A program made the position numbers and the translations under genes. Of a DNA stretch of 64,000 nucleotides, positions 1-6,821 are shown in pieces. The notes under the pieces are model-generated. The model made no database searches, was not told the DNA's origin, and worked only from the letters and a program-made list of their open reading frames with translations. This DNA is from an uncultured Bacteroidales bacterium. GTDB taxonomy: Bacteria > Bacteroidota > Bacteroidia > Bacteroidales > Bacteroidaceae. Location of the stretch: positions 34,775 through 98,774 of the forward strand of contig CADCHQ010000009.1 of the NCBI GenBank assembly GCA_902801325.1. Reading direction: 5' to 3'. How positions within the stretch are numbered: the stretch's first letter is position 1; each line of letters opens with the position of its first letter.

Positions 1-216
1 GAGTTTCAGGGTGGTGACGAGTGTGTACCCTGCCTCGAACCATTCATCGGACAGCAGTACAAGGAAGGCGATATTCTGTGCTACGTACAGGCACCTTGGG
101 GCGAGTTCATCCCCATTCCCGCAGGCATTGGCGGTCGTCTTGTAGAGGTTGCTGCCAAGAAGGCTTCCTTCGTTCATCGTGGCGACGTACTGGCTTGGAT
201 TGAACGGAAGCCTTAA
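1..216 (+). CDS. C-terminal fragment of a biotinyl/lipoyl-like domain protein (5' end outside window)
   Basis: Frame 1 is open from the first base to TAA at 214-216 and gives 71 residues. The fragment has the alternating beta-strand and turn pattern of a biotinyl/lipoyl hammerhead: a GDILCYV strand, then APWGEFIPIPAGIGGRLVEV, then a GDVLAWIE closing strand. In a biotin carrier the strand after the first GD turn would lead into the AMKM biotinylation motif. Here the equivalent stretch reads VQAPWGEFIPIPA, with no lysine, so this is a non-biotinylated copy or a related barrel. A carboxylase/decarboxylase subunit is a plausible parent, but this rests on fold pattern only. A hairpin terminator follows 48 bases downstream. 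Confidence 0.5.
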   Translation, partial: EFQGGDECVPCLEPFIGQQYKEGDILCYVQAPWGEFIPIPAGIGGRLVEVAAKKASFVHRGDVLAWIERKP

Positions 217-263
217 GGTCAAGCCATAAAGCAAGAACCTTTATACATTATTTATATATAATA

Positions 264-300
264 TAATCGGGAGGCCTCAGGTTTCCCGATTATTTTGTTC
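264..300 (+). terminator. Rho-independent terminator of the upstream gene
   Basis: Perfect 9-bp stem TAATCGGGA (264-272) / TCCCGATTA (284-292) followed by a T-rich tail (TTTTGTT). It lies 48 bases after the stop of the fragment gene. Confidence 0.75.
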
Positions 301-365
301 CTATGCTTTTGTCTTGCTATAAGCATGGAAAATGTTTCAAAAGAAAGAACCCTTATTCCCTTTAA

Positions 366-424
366 ATAAGATATAGGCTCGAGGCGCCTCGAACCTGCAT
401 TCGAGTGTCATCGAACAATTGTTC
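366..424 (-). repeat. Two 22-base TTCGA/TCGAA units and nested palindromes
   Basis: Read on the minus strand, 395-416 and 373-394 are two adjacent 22-base units of the same family as the arrays at 21558-21621 and 43340-43416. TCGAGGCGCCTCGA (379-392) is a perfect 14-bp palindrome and GAACAATTGTTC (413-424) a perfect 12-bp one. The block sits between a terminator and the promoter of the permease. Apart from this and the signals listed next to it, I see no gene in 217-602. Confidence 0.55.
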
Positions 425-443
425 AATACAAATTGTGCCTAGG

Positions 444-486
444 TGCAATATTGCAACTGAGTTGCAGCGAAGATGTCGTAACTTTG
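444..486 (+). promoter_or_regulatory. Overlapping palindromic operator and promoter for the metal permease
   Basis: TGCAATATTGCA (444-455) is a perfect palindrome. It shares TGCA with a second dyad, TGCAAC-TGA-GTTGCA (452-466). A Bacteroidetes -7 box TAACTTTG follows at 479-486, so both dyads cover the region upstream of the box where a repressor would act. The downstream gene is a Cu/Zn-type exporter, so a metal-sensing repressor of the Fur or ArsR kind is a reasonable guess. No regulator gene is in the window. Confidence 0.55.
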
Positions 487-602
487 CCATCGATTAAAAG
501 AAACAATAGCGACTGCGAACTGCGGTTCAGCATAGTTCGAGCAAGTTCGACTCTGCATTCACCTTGTATCGCAGTTGCCAATGAAATTAAAAAAGGAATA
601 CT

Positions 603-1832
603 ATGATACAGAATCTATTTCTCGACATTTGGGCACTCCTTTGTGAAATGGCCCCCTACCTGTTACTCGGCTTCCTGTTGGCAGGTCTGATGCACGCATT
701 CATTCCCCGTCAGGTGTATGCAAACTACCTGAGTAAACCCAACTTTAGGAGTGTGTTATTGGCAGCATTGTTTGGCGTTCCCCTACCCCTTTGTTCGTGT
801 GGTGTGTTACCCACAGCTATGGGGCTTCGACGCGAAGGAGGCAGTAAGGGTGCAACCGTATCATTCCTCATCGCCACACCGCAAACGGGAGTCGACAGCA
901 TCTTTGCCACCTACTCCCTCATGGGACTTCCGTTCGCTATCATTCGCCCAATTGTAGCCTTCCTTACTGCGATATTGGGAGGAGAAATGGTGAATGTGTT
1001 TGAAGATAAAGACGAGATTATTGTCGTACGGAAAACTATTGAGAAAGAGCAACCCAAATCGTTCTTTGAAAAACTGAAGGAAAGTTTATCTTATGGTTTC
1101 GTAGAGATGATGGCCGATATAGGCAAGTGGCTTGTTGTCGGTTTAGTGGTTGCTGGAATGATAACCACATTAGTTCCCGACCAGTGGTTCGAAGTCTTTA
1201 AGGACAACTCTCTTCTGAGCATCCTGCTTGTGCTGTGCATAAGCGTTCCTATGTACGTCTGCGCCACAGGAAGTATCCCCATTGCCGTTGCCCTGATGAT
1301 GAAAGGACTGACGCCTGGTGCCGCACTGGTATTACTAATGGCTGGTCCTGCCTGCAATGTAGCAAGTTTGCTGGTTATCAATAAAGTAATGGGACGTCGC
1401 ACGCTATTGCTCTATCTCGCCTCCATCGTGGGAGGGGCAGTTCTCTTTGCATTAGGCATCGATTACCTGCTTCCGCGTGAATGGTTTGTCTCGGAGTTGG
1501 TCATGCAAGGCGACTGTTGCCACGAGGAAATCGGTCTGTTTAACATCATCTCTGCTGTGGTTCTCATCTTATTGTTAATCAATGCTTTGTTTTTGCACAG
1601 GCATCATCATAATGAGGAAGAGTTCACGGAAGAAACAGAAGCCACATGCTTCATGGTAGAAGGCATGAATTGCAGTCATTGTGCAGCAAACGTGGAGAAA
1701 GCCATCAGAAGTGTGGAGGGCGTGGAAAACGTAAGCGTCTTTCTCAGTGAAAAACAAGCTGTTGTATCAGGGAACTACGACGAAATTGCCGTTCGTGAGG
1801 CCGTAGAAAGCATTGGATATAAAATAAAATGA
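603..1832 (+). CDS. SO_0444-family Cu/Zn efflux permease with C-terminal heavy-metal-associated domain
   Basis: A 409-residue integral membrane permease of the DUF318 family. The N-terminal half shows membrane helices with the family signature GVPLPLCSCGVLPTAMGL followed by a SFLIATPQTGVDS loop. A second half-repeat carries the related PMYVCATGSIPIA and AGPACNVAS. The cysteines in both halves are expected to line a metal path. After a histidine-rich linker (HRHHHN, about residue 332) comes an HMA domain with the Cu(I)/Zn(II)-binding GMNCSHC motif near residue 354, ending in VESIGYKIK. The family exports divalent or cuprous metal across the inner membrane. An A-rich ribosome site (AAAAAAGGAA) precedes the ATG, and the 5' leader is about 115 bases from the promoter at 479-486. 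Metal specificity cannot be decided from the sequence. Confidence 0.88.
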   Translation: MIQNLFLDIWALLCEMAPYLLLGFLLAGLMHAFIPRQVYANYLSKPNFRSVLLAALFGVPLPLCSCGVLPTAMGLRREGGSKGATVSFLIATPQTGVDSIFATYSLMGLPFAIIRPIVAFLTAILGGEMVNVFEDKDEIIVVRKTIEKEQPKSFFEKLKESLSYGFVEMMADIGKWLVVGLVVAGMITTLVPDQWFEVFKDNSLLSILLVLCISVPMYVCATGSIPIAVALMMKGLTPGAALVLLMAGPACNVASLLVINKVMGRRTLLLYLASIVGGAVLFALGIDYLLPREWFVSELVMQGDCCHEEIGLFNIISAVVLILLLINALFLHRHHHNEEEFTEETEATCFMVEGMNCSHCAANVEKAIRSVEGVENVSVFLSEKQAVVSGNYDEIAVREAVESIGYKIK

Positions 1833-1863
1833 ATAATTTCTTGGTCAGTTCGTGAAAAGTTAT

Positions 1864-1871
1864 TACTTTTG
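1864..1871 (+). promoter_or_regulatory. -7 promoter box (TACTTTTG) for the aromatic operon leader
   Basis: TACTTTTG fits the Bacteroidetes TAnnTTTG box. A TTGG element at 1841 lies about 20 bases upstream. Transcription would start near 1876, giving a roughly 20-base leader to the leader-peptide ATG at 1898. Confidence 0.6.
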
Positions 1872-1897
1872 CATTCAGAAAGATAATAAAAAGAAAT

Positions 1898-1972
1898 ATG
1901 AAAACCTCTTACGCCTACGCTTACTATTATTACTTTTACTTTAGCAATGAAGTGAAGCGGGAAGGCGTGTAA
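1898..1972 (+). CDS. Tyr/Phe-rich leader peptide of the aromatic amino acid operon
   Basis: A 24-codon ORF with an A-rich ribosome site (AAAAAGAAAT). Residues 5-15 contain seven tyrosines and two phenylalanines, including four Tyr in a row (residues 9-12) followed by FYF; the C-terminus is SNEVKREGV. Translation of this peptide should measure charged tRNA-Tyr and tRNA-Phe. Its last third carries GAAGCGGGA (1954-1962), the exact complement of the 5' arm of the terminator at 2015. The next genes make phenylalanine and tyrosine, which fits a leader-peptide attenuator. Family precedent is the pheA/trp/his leaders of Proteobacteria; I infer the same logic here from the geometry. Confidence 0.85.
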   Translation: MKTSYAYAYYYYFYFSNEVKREGV

Positions 1973-2041
1973 AGGATTGAACATTAAAAGATTGAACATT
2001 GAACATTATACAGGTCCCGCTTCCATGAAAAAGAAGTGGGA
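1954..2041 (+). promoter_or_regulatory. Transcription attenuator: antiterminator and terminator arms
   Basis: GAAGCGGGA (1954-1962, inside the leader ORF) pairs perfectly over 9 bp with TCCCGCTTC (2015-2023). The same TCCCGCTTC can instead pair with GAAGTGGGA (2033-2041, one G-U pair) to form the terminator. A ribosome stalled on the Tyr/Phe codons at 1910-1942 leaves 1954-1962 free, so the antiterminator forms. A ribosome that reaches the stop at 1970-1972 masks it, so the terminator forms. The spacer 1975-2010 holds three TTGAACATT-like phrases. Confidence 0.82.
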
Positions 2042-2048
2042 TTTTTTT
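2015..2048 (+). terminator. Attenuator terminator
   Basis: Nine-bp stem TCCCGCTTC/GAAGTGGGA with a 9-base loop and an uninterrupted run of seven T at 2042-2048, located 85 bases before the pheA start. Confidence 0.85.
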
Positions 2049-2068
2049 GTATAAAGACGAGATGGATC

Positions 2069-2130
2069 AAGGATTAAGGATTAAGGATTAAGGATTAAGG
2101 ATTAAGGATTAAAGATTAAGGATTAAAGAT
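2069..2130 (+). repeat. Tandem heptamer array AAGGATT (about nine copies) abutting the pheA start
   Basis: AAGGATT is repeated in perfect register from 2069, with AAAGATT variants at 2111 and 2125, and runs to two bases before the pheA ATG. Each unit contains a GGA that could serve as a ribosome site, so copy number could alter the spacing of the start region. Confidence 0.85.
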
Positions 2131-2132
2131 AA

Positions 2133-2978
2133 ATGAAACATAGAGTTGCGATACAGGGCATTAGAGGCAGTTTCCATGACATTGCCGCTCGCAGGTATTA
2201 CGAGAGCGACGACATAGAACTAGTGTGCTGCGACTCATTTGAACAGGTGTTCGAGGAGATGAGCAACGATCCTCAACTCGTGGGAATGGTGGCCATCGAA
2301 AATACCATCGCAGGAAGTCTGCTTCACAACTACGAACTGTTGCGCGACAGTGGTGCAACCATCATTGGCGAACACAAACTCCGCATCAGTCACTCTATCA
2401 TGTGCCTGCCCAGCGACGACTGGGGCGACCTGCAAGAAGTAAACTCCCACCCTGTGGCACTCATGCAATGCCGTAGTTTCCTGAACCAACACAGAGGACT
2501 GAAGGTAGTGGAAGTTGCCGATACGGCTGGAGCTGCAGCAGACATCAGCAAGGGACAATTGCACGGACATGCAGCTATCTGCCACAAAGATGCCGCACAA
2601 ATCTACGGAATGAAAGTGCTTCAGGAAGGCATCGAAACTAACAAGCACAACTTCACGCGATTCCTCGTTGTAGCAAACCCAGAGATTGCACCCGAACTGC
2701 GCGACCTAAGGAATGTCAACAAGTCGAGCCTTGCCTTTACCTTGCCTCATGAGGAAGGAAGCCTTTCAGCCATCTTATCAGTATTGAGTTTCTACAAACT
2801 GAACCTGACAAAGATACAGTCGTTGCCGATAATCGGAATGGAATGGCAATACATGTTCTACATCGACCTGACTTTCTCCGATTACATACGCTACAGACAG
2901 GCTATCAACGCCATAACACCACTCACTCGTAACTTGAAACTTTTAGGTGAATACGAAGATGGAAAACAGAGTATTTAA
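2133..2978 (+). CDS. pheA: Prephenate dehydratase
   Basis: A 281-residue monofunctional prephenate dehydratase, converting prephenate to phenylpyruvate in the cytoplasm. The PDT domain fills about residues 3-182, with AIQGIRGSFHDIAA at the start, a substrate-loop MVAIENTIAGSL, and the conserved catalytic TRF motif in HNFTRF (Thr175). A C-terminal ACT domain follows (about 195-275) with the ligand-loop EEGSLSAILS and KIQSLPI, which in the family gives allosteric Phe inhibition. The length is normal for a stand-alone enzyme. It is the first structural gene of the operon controlled by the leader attenuator and overlaps the next gene by about 20 bases, suggesting coupled translation. Confidence 0.95.
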   Translation: MKHRVAIQGIRGSFHDIAARRYYESDDIELVCCDSFEQVFEEMSNDPQLVGMVAIENTIAGSLLHNYELLRDSGATIIGEHKLRISHSIMCLPSDDWGDLQEVNSHPVALMQCRSFLNQHRGLKVVEVADTAGAAADISKGQLHGHAAICHKDAAQIYGMKVLQEGIETNKHNFTRFLVVANPEIAPELRDLRNVNKSSLAFTLPHEEGSLSAILSVLSFYKLNLTKIQSLPIIGMEWQYMFYIDLTFSDYIRYRQAINAITPLTRNLKLLGEYEDGKQSI

Positions 2979-4161
2979 CATAAAGCCGGCCGACCGACTC
3001 TCGAATGTGTCGGAATACTACTTCAGCCGCAAACTGAAGGAAGTGGCACGCATGAATGCCGAGGGAAAAGATATTATCTCACTGGCCATCGGAAGTCCCG
3101 ATATGCCACCCTCGCCTGAAACAATCGACACGCTTTGCAACGAAGCAAGGAAGGCCAGCAGTCATGGTTATCAGCCTACTGTAGGTACACCTGAATTGCG
3201 TCAGGCAATGGCTGGCTTCTACAAGCGCTGGTATGGTGTCACACTCGATCCTGCAACCGAGATACAGCCTCTCATTGGCTCGAAGGAAGGCATTCTGCAT
3301 GTCACACTCACCTTCGTGAATCCCGGCGATAAAGTGCTTATCCCTAACCCAGGCTATCCCACTTATACGGCAATGAGTCGACTGTTGGGTGCAGAGATTG
3401 TCAACTACGACCTAAAGGAGGAGAATGAATGGCAACCCAATTTCGAACAGTTGGAGCAGATGGACTTGAGTGGTGTAAAACTCATGTGGACCAACTATCC
3501 CAATATGCCCACTGGCGCCAATGCCAAAAGAGAGACGTACAAGCGACTGGTGGACTTTGCCCTCAAGCACAACATCATCATCGTGAACGACAACCCCTAC
3601 TCTTTCATCCTGAACCGCGATGAAAGGCTGAGCCTGTTGCAAGTGCCAGGAGCAAAGGAATGTTGCATCGAGTTCAATTCAATGTCGAAAAGTCACAACA
3701 TGCCGGGATGGCGTGTGGGTATGCTGGCAACCAATCAGCAATTCATCCAATGGATATTGAAGGTTAAGTCGAACGTTGACAGTGGAACATTCCGCCCCAT
3801 GCAACTTGCTGCAGCACAAGCCTATAAAAACACCGACGATTGGCACAAAGAGGCAAACATCGAAACCTATGCGCGACGTCGCAAACTGGCAGAGGAGATC
3901 ATGACGACACTCGGATGCACTTTTGACCCTAAGCAAGTGGGCATGTTCCTCTGGGGACGTATTCCCGACACCTATCAAAATGTTGAAGACCTAACCGAAC
4001 GCGTCCTTCACGAGGCTCGCGTCTTCATTACGCCAGGTTTCATCTTTGGTTCAAACGGAGAACGCTACATACGCATCTCTCTCTGTGCTAAAGAGGAACA
4101 ATTCGAGAAAGCACTACAAAGAATAAAAAAATGTATAACAATAACACCCAAAACCCCATAA
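2959..4161 (+). CDS. PLP-dependent aromatic aminotransferase (fold type I)
   Basis: A 400-residue class I/II aminotransferase. I prefer the ATG at 2959 over an upstream GTG at 2947; the protein then begins MENRVFNIKPADRL. The PLP lysine is Lys244 in EFNSMSKSHNMPGWRVG. Other family marks are IGSPDMPPS near the N-terminus, NPGYPTY, the NYPNMPTGA loop and a C-terminal GERYIRISLC with the carboxylate-binding Arg. Between pheA and the DAHP synthase gene its likely job is transamination of phenylpyruvate and 4-hydroxyphenylpyruvate. The closest families also contain LL-diaminopimelate-type enzymes, so substrate is inferred from context. The start overlaps the end of pheA by 20 bases. Confidence 0.9.
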   Translation: MENRVFNIKPADRLSNVSEYYFSRKLKEVARMNAEGKDIISLAIGSPDMPPSPETIDTLCNEARKASSHGYQPTVGTPELRQAMAGFYKRWYGVTLDPATEIQPLIGSKEGILHVTLTFVNPGDKVLIPNPGYPTYTAMSRLLGAEIVNYDLKEENEWQPNFEQLEQMDLSGVKLMWTNYPNMPTGANAKRETYKRLVDFALKHNIIIVNDNPYSFILNRDERLSLLQVPGAKECCIEFNSMSKSHNMPGWRVGMLATNQQFIQWILKVKSNVDSGTFRPMQLAAAQAYKNTDDWHKEANIETYARRRKLAEEIMTTLGCTFDPKQVGMFLWGRIPDTYQNVEDLTERVLHEARVFITPGFIFGSNGERYIRISLCAKEEQFEKALQRIKKCITITPKTP

Positions 4162-4166
4162 ATGTG

Positions 4167-4198
4167 TTCCTTCCCTTTAAGGGGAGGTAAGGAGGGGT
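4167..4198 (+). repeat. GC-rich palindrome supplying the ribosome-site region (copy 1)
   Basis: CCTTCCCTTTAAGGGGAGG is an imperfect palindrome followed by TAAGGAGGGG, which resembles a strong Shine-Dalgarno. It ends five bases before the ATG at 4204. A nearly identical block sits at 5356-5389 in front of the next gene. An earlier ATG at 4162 would translate the palindrome as CSFPLRGGKEGS. Confidence 0.8.
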
Positions 4199-4203
4199 CC
4201 ATT

Positions 4204-5268
4204 ATGGAATTAGAACTTCTTCCTTTAAATCTTCCAAGCGACCGAAAACGTCCGTTTGTCATTGCCGGACCGTGTGCAGCTGAGACTGAAGAACAAGTTA
4301 TGACCACTGCTCGACAGTTGGCAGAGAAGGGTTGTCACATGTTCCGAGCAGGTGCATGGAAGCCTCGCACAAAACCCGGATGCTTCGAAGGGCATGGAGA
4401 GCCTGCGCTCAAATGGTTGCAGCAAGTGAAACAAGAAACAGGAATGTTGGTTGCAATCGAAGTGGCTAAACCTGAGCATGTGGAATTGGCGCTGAAATAC
4501 GGAATCGACATTCTGTGGATTGGTGCTCGCACAACTGTTAATCCCTTTGCCGTTCAGGAACTGGCAGATAGTCTGCGAGGCACAGACGTACCTGTCTTCG
4601 TGAAGAATCCCGTCAGTCCCGACCTCGAACTGTGGATCGGTGCCATGTTGAGACTCAACAAAGCGGGTGTCAAGCGTCTGGGTGCCATTCACAGAGGTTT
4701 TACGAGCATTGACCAGAAGATCTATCGTAACACACCCATGTGGCATATCCCCATCGAGCTTCATCGTCGCTACCCCAGACTGCCCATGGTATGTGACCCA
4801 AGTCACATGGGAGGCAGGCGCGATCTCGTTGCCCCCCTCTGTCAACAGGCAATGGATATGGGCTTCGATGGTCTGATAGTAGAAAGTCATTGTAACCCCG
4901 ATCTGGCTTGGAGTGATGCCTCACAACAGGTGCTTCCTGACGTCCTCGACTTCATCATCGACCGCCTTGTCATTCGTGATAATGCAGAGATGACAGAATC
5001 TCTGGCCAGCATGCGAAAGCAAATTGATGATATGGACAATCAACTCATGGATCTCCTGACAAAACGTATGCGTGTGAGTCGAGAAATTGCCATATACAAG
5101 CGCCAGCACAATATGGCAGTCGTTCAGGCCGTTCGCTACAACGAGATTCTCGACAAACGTGGAGCTCAGGGTGCGCTCTGTGGAATGAGTCCCGAGTTTG
5201 TTCGTCGCGTTTACGAGGCAATCCACGAAGAAAGTGTCCGCCAACAGATGGAAATCATTAATAAGTAA
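4204..5268 (+). CDS. Bifunctional DAHP synthase / chorismate mutase (AroQ type)
   Basis: The start at 4204 gives 354 residues (MELELLPLNL). The DAHP synthase domain occupies about 1-255: PFVIAGPCAAETEEQ, AWKPRTKPGCFEG, IWIGARTTVNPF-type strand (ILWIGARTTVNPF), FVKNPVSPD, GAIHRGF, VCDPSHMGGRRD and DGLIVESHCNPD. The first reaction condenses PEP and erythrose-4-phosphate. The chorismate mutase domain (about 265-350) shows the all-helical AroQ pattern with MRKQIDDMDNQLMDLLTKRM, the active-site K in IAIYK, and VYEAIHEESVRQQ. The fusion lets the mutase load the pathway toward prephenate, which its operon neighbours consume. Bacteroidetes commonly carry this fusion. The upstream palindrome supplies the ribosome site. 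Confidence 0.93.
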   Translation: MELELLPLNLPSDRKRPFVIAGPCAAETEEQVMTTARQLAEKGCHMFRAGAWKPRTKPGCFEGHGEPALKWLQQVKQETGMLVAIEVAKPEHVELALKYGIDILWIGARTTVNPFAVQELADSLRGTDVPVFVKNPVSPDLELWIGAMLRLNKAGVKRLGAIHRGFTSIDQKIYRNTPMWHIPIELHRRYPRLPMVCDPSHMGGRRDLVAPLCQQAMDMGFDGLIVESHCNPDLAWSDASQQVLPDVLDFIIDRLVIRDNAEMTESLASMRKQIDDMDNQLMDLLTKRMRVSREIAIYKRQHNMAVVQAVRYNEILDKRGAQGALCGMSPEFVRRVYEAIHEESVRQQMEIINK

Positions 5269-5389
5269 GGACCTACCCCAGCCCTCCATTAAAGGGAGGG
5301 AGAGGAATTCGATAACAATATAATGTTTAATAAAAACACCAACACCCTCAAGTAGTGTTCCTTCCCTTTAAGGGGAGGTAAGGAGGGAG
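5268..5389 (+). repeat. Two GC-rich palindromes between the DAHP synthase/CM gene and tyrA
   Basis: The first is ACCTACCCCAGCCCTCCA with TTAAAGGGAGGGAGAGG (5271-5305). The second (5356-5389) is GTTCCTTCCCTTTAAGGGG then AGGTAAGGAGGG. The second matches the block at 4167-4198 almost base for base, including flanking AACACC..GTGTTCC, and lies six bases before the tyrA ATG. This is a local duplication that provides a GGAGG-rich initiation region to both genes. Confidence 0.75.
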
Positions 5390-5395
5390 CTATTT

Positions 5396-6169
5396 ATGAA
5401 GATTTTAATTCTAGGCGCCGGAAAGATGGGTTGTTTCTTTACCGATATCTTGTCGTTCGACCACGAAACGGCAGTGTATGAAATCGACCCCAAACGTATG
5501 AGATTCCTCTATAACACGTTGCGATTCACAAAGTTGGAAGAAATAAGAGACTTCCGCCCCGACCTCGTCATCAACTGTGTCACGTTGCAACACACCATCG
5601 AGGTGTTCCGTCAGGTCATTCCCTACCTGCATAAAGACTGCATTATCAGCGACATTGCTAGCGTGAAGACCGATCTGAAGGCATTCTATGAGGAAACGGG
5701 AATGCACTACGTCAGCACTCACCCCATGTTTGGTCCCACATTCGCTAACCTTGGTGCATTGAGCAGTGAGAACGCGATCGTCATCAACGAAGGCGACTAT
5801 CTGGGACGTGTCTTCTTCCTTGACCTCTATCGTCGTCTGGGTCTGAACGTCCACGAATACAACTTCGAGGAACACGACGAGGCAATGGCTTACTCCCTGT
5901 CTGTGCCATTCGTTTCCACTTTCGTCTTCTCTGCTGTAATGAAGCATCAGGATGCACCCGGAACCACATTCAAGAGACACCTTGCCATAGCCCGTGGCGT
6001 CTTGTCGGAGGACGAAACACTCTTGCGAGAGATACTGTTCAACCCTCGCACGAAGTCCCACGTCGAAGACATTCGCGAAGAGTTGAAAGGACTCATCCAG
6101 ATCATCGACAATCACGATGCAGGAGCGCTCAGTAAGTTCCTGACACGTATTCGCAAAAACATCAAATAG
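5396..6169 (+). CDS. tyrA: Prephenate dehydrogenase
   Basis: A 257-residue NAD(P)-dependent prephenate dehydrogenase. The Rossmann motif GAGKMG is at residues 7-12 and the acidic residue ending beta2 is in YEIDPKR. The family signature STHPMFGPT (about residue 104-112) contains the catalytic histidine, and a helical C-terminal dimerisation part follows. It makes 4-hydroxyphenylpyruvate for tyrosine. There is no ACT domain, so feedback probably falls on the operon's other enzymes and on the attenuator. It is the last gene of the operon; a strong terminator follows at 6182. Confidence 0.92.
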   Translation: MKILILGAGKMGCFFTDILSFDHETAVYEIDPKRMRFLYNTLRFTKLEEIRDFRPDLVINCVTLQHTIEVFRQVIPYLHKDCIISDIASVKTDLKAFYEETGMHYVSTHPMFGPTFANLGALSSENAIVINEGDYLGRVFFLDLYRRLGLNVHEYNFEEHDEAMAYSLSVPFVSTFVFSAVMKHQDAPGTTFKRHLAIARGVLSEDETLLREILFNPRTKSHVEDIREELKGLIQIIDNHDAGALSKFLTRIRKNIK

Positions 6170-6181
6170 CACACAAAGAAC

Positions 6182-6220
6182 AAGCCCCGAAAGTTTTAAC
6201 GCTCTCGGGGCTTATTTCAA
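6182..6220. terminator. Shared terminator between convergent tyrA and hsp20
   Basis: AAGCCCCGA (6182-6190) / TCGGGGCTT (6205-6213), a perfect 9-bp stem. A's precede and T-rich sequence follows, so it can work in both directions. Confidence 0.8.
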
Positions 6221-6243
6221 TCTTTTTAATGTAGCAAGTCGCC

Positions 6244-6669
6244 TTATTTGATTTCAATCTGTCGGCTTACCTTCGCTTCTTCCTTCTTCAGCTTCGGTAA
6301 GTTCACTGTCAAGATTCCGTTCTCCACGCTGGCGGCAATATTGTCACGGTCGACATTATCGGGCAGCATGTAGTTCTGCTGGTAGTTGGTAAACGAGAAC
6401 TCGCGACGCAGGTAGTGGTGCTTCTTGTCTTCCTCCTTGTGTTCCAACTTGTTCTCAATGGCGATAGACAAGTTTCCGTCGTCGTTGATGTGTACACGGC
6501 AGTACTCCTTCTTGATACCAGGAGCAGCAACCTCCATCACGTAGGCCTCAGGGGTCTCTTTAACGTTTACTGCGGGAGCAGTTACTTGGTTGTGTGGCAT
6601 AACGTCACTGTTAAGAAATTCGTCGAACAGTGTTGGGAACCAACTGTTTCTAAGCATTACTGGTAACAT
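6244..6669 (-). CDS. Small heat-shock protein, Hsp20/alpha-crystallin family
   Basis: A 141-residue holdase chaperone. A short N-terminal arm (MLPVMLRNSWFPTLFDEFL) is followed by the alpha-crystallin domain from about residue 30 to 128, with APGIKKEY, a hydrophilic loop rich in K/E/H (HKEEDKKHHYLRREF), and the terminal beta9 signature NGILTVNLPK. The C-terminal IEI tail is the I-x-I motif that docks into neighbouring subunits of the oligomer. Unusually for this phylum the gene has a canonical Shine-Dalgarno (AGGAGGA, complement of 6677-6683) about seven bases before the ATG, suggesting high translation on stress. No CIRCE element is visible upstream. Confidence 0.93.
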   Translation of the reverse strand: MLPVMLRNSWFPTLFDEFLNSDVMPHNQVTAPAVNVKETPEAYVMEVAAPGIKKEYCRVHINDDGNLSIAIENKLEHKEEDKKHHYLRREFSFTNYQQNYMLPDNVDRDNIAASVENGILTVNLPKLKKEEAKVSRQIEIK

Positions 6670-6805
6670 AGTTTTGTCCTCCTTTTATTTTAATTGGTTT
6701 ATTAATGTTTTCACTTTAAACTATACAACCTGCGTGCCACTTAACTTTTGGGGACATTTTGACACAAAACGGAGACAAAAGGGCAGAAAAGTGGAAAAAA
6801 TGTTG

Positions 6806-6813
6806 TAACTTTG
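6806..6813 (+). promoter_or_regulatory. -7 promoter box directly before the cobU start
   Basis: TAACTTTG ends eight bases before the ATG at 6822, so the expected transcription start is within a few bases of the start codon. Confidence 0.6.
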
Positions 6814-6821
6814 GCCTTGAT

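Noticed and set aside
4162..4203. Upstream start for the DAHP synthase/chorismate mutase
   Set aside because: The extra residues are a translated palindrome. The ATG at 4204 has the GGAGG-rich site at proper distance and begins at the usual family N-terminus.
5411..6172. 253-codon minus-strand ORF opposite tyrA
   Set aside because: It is the antisense of a clearly conserved gene and its product has no recognisable domain.
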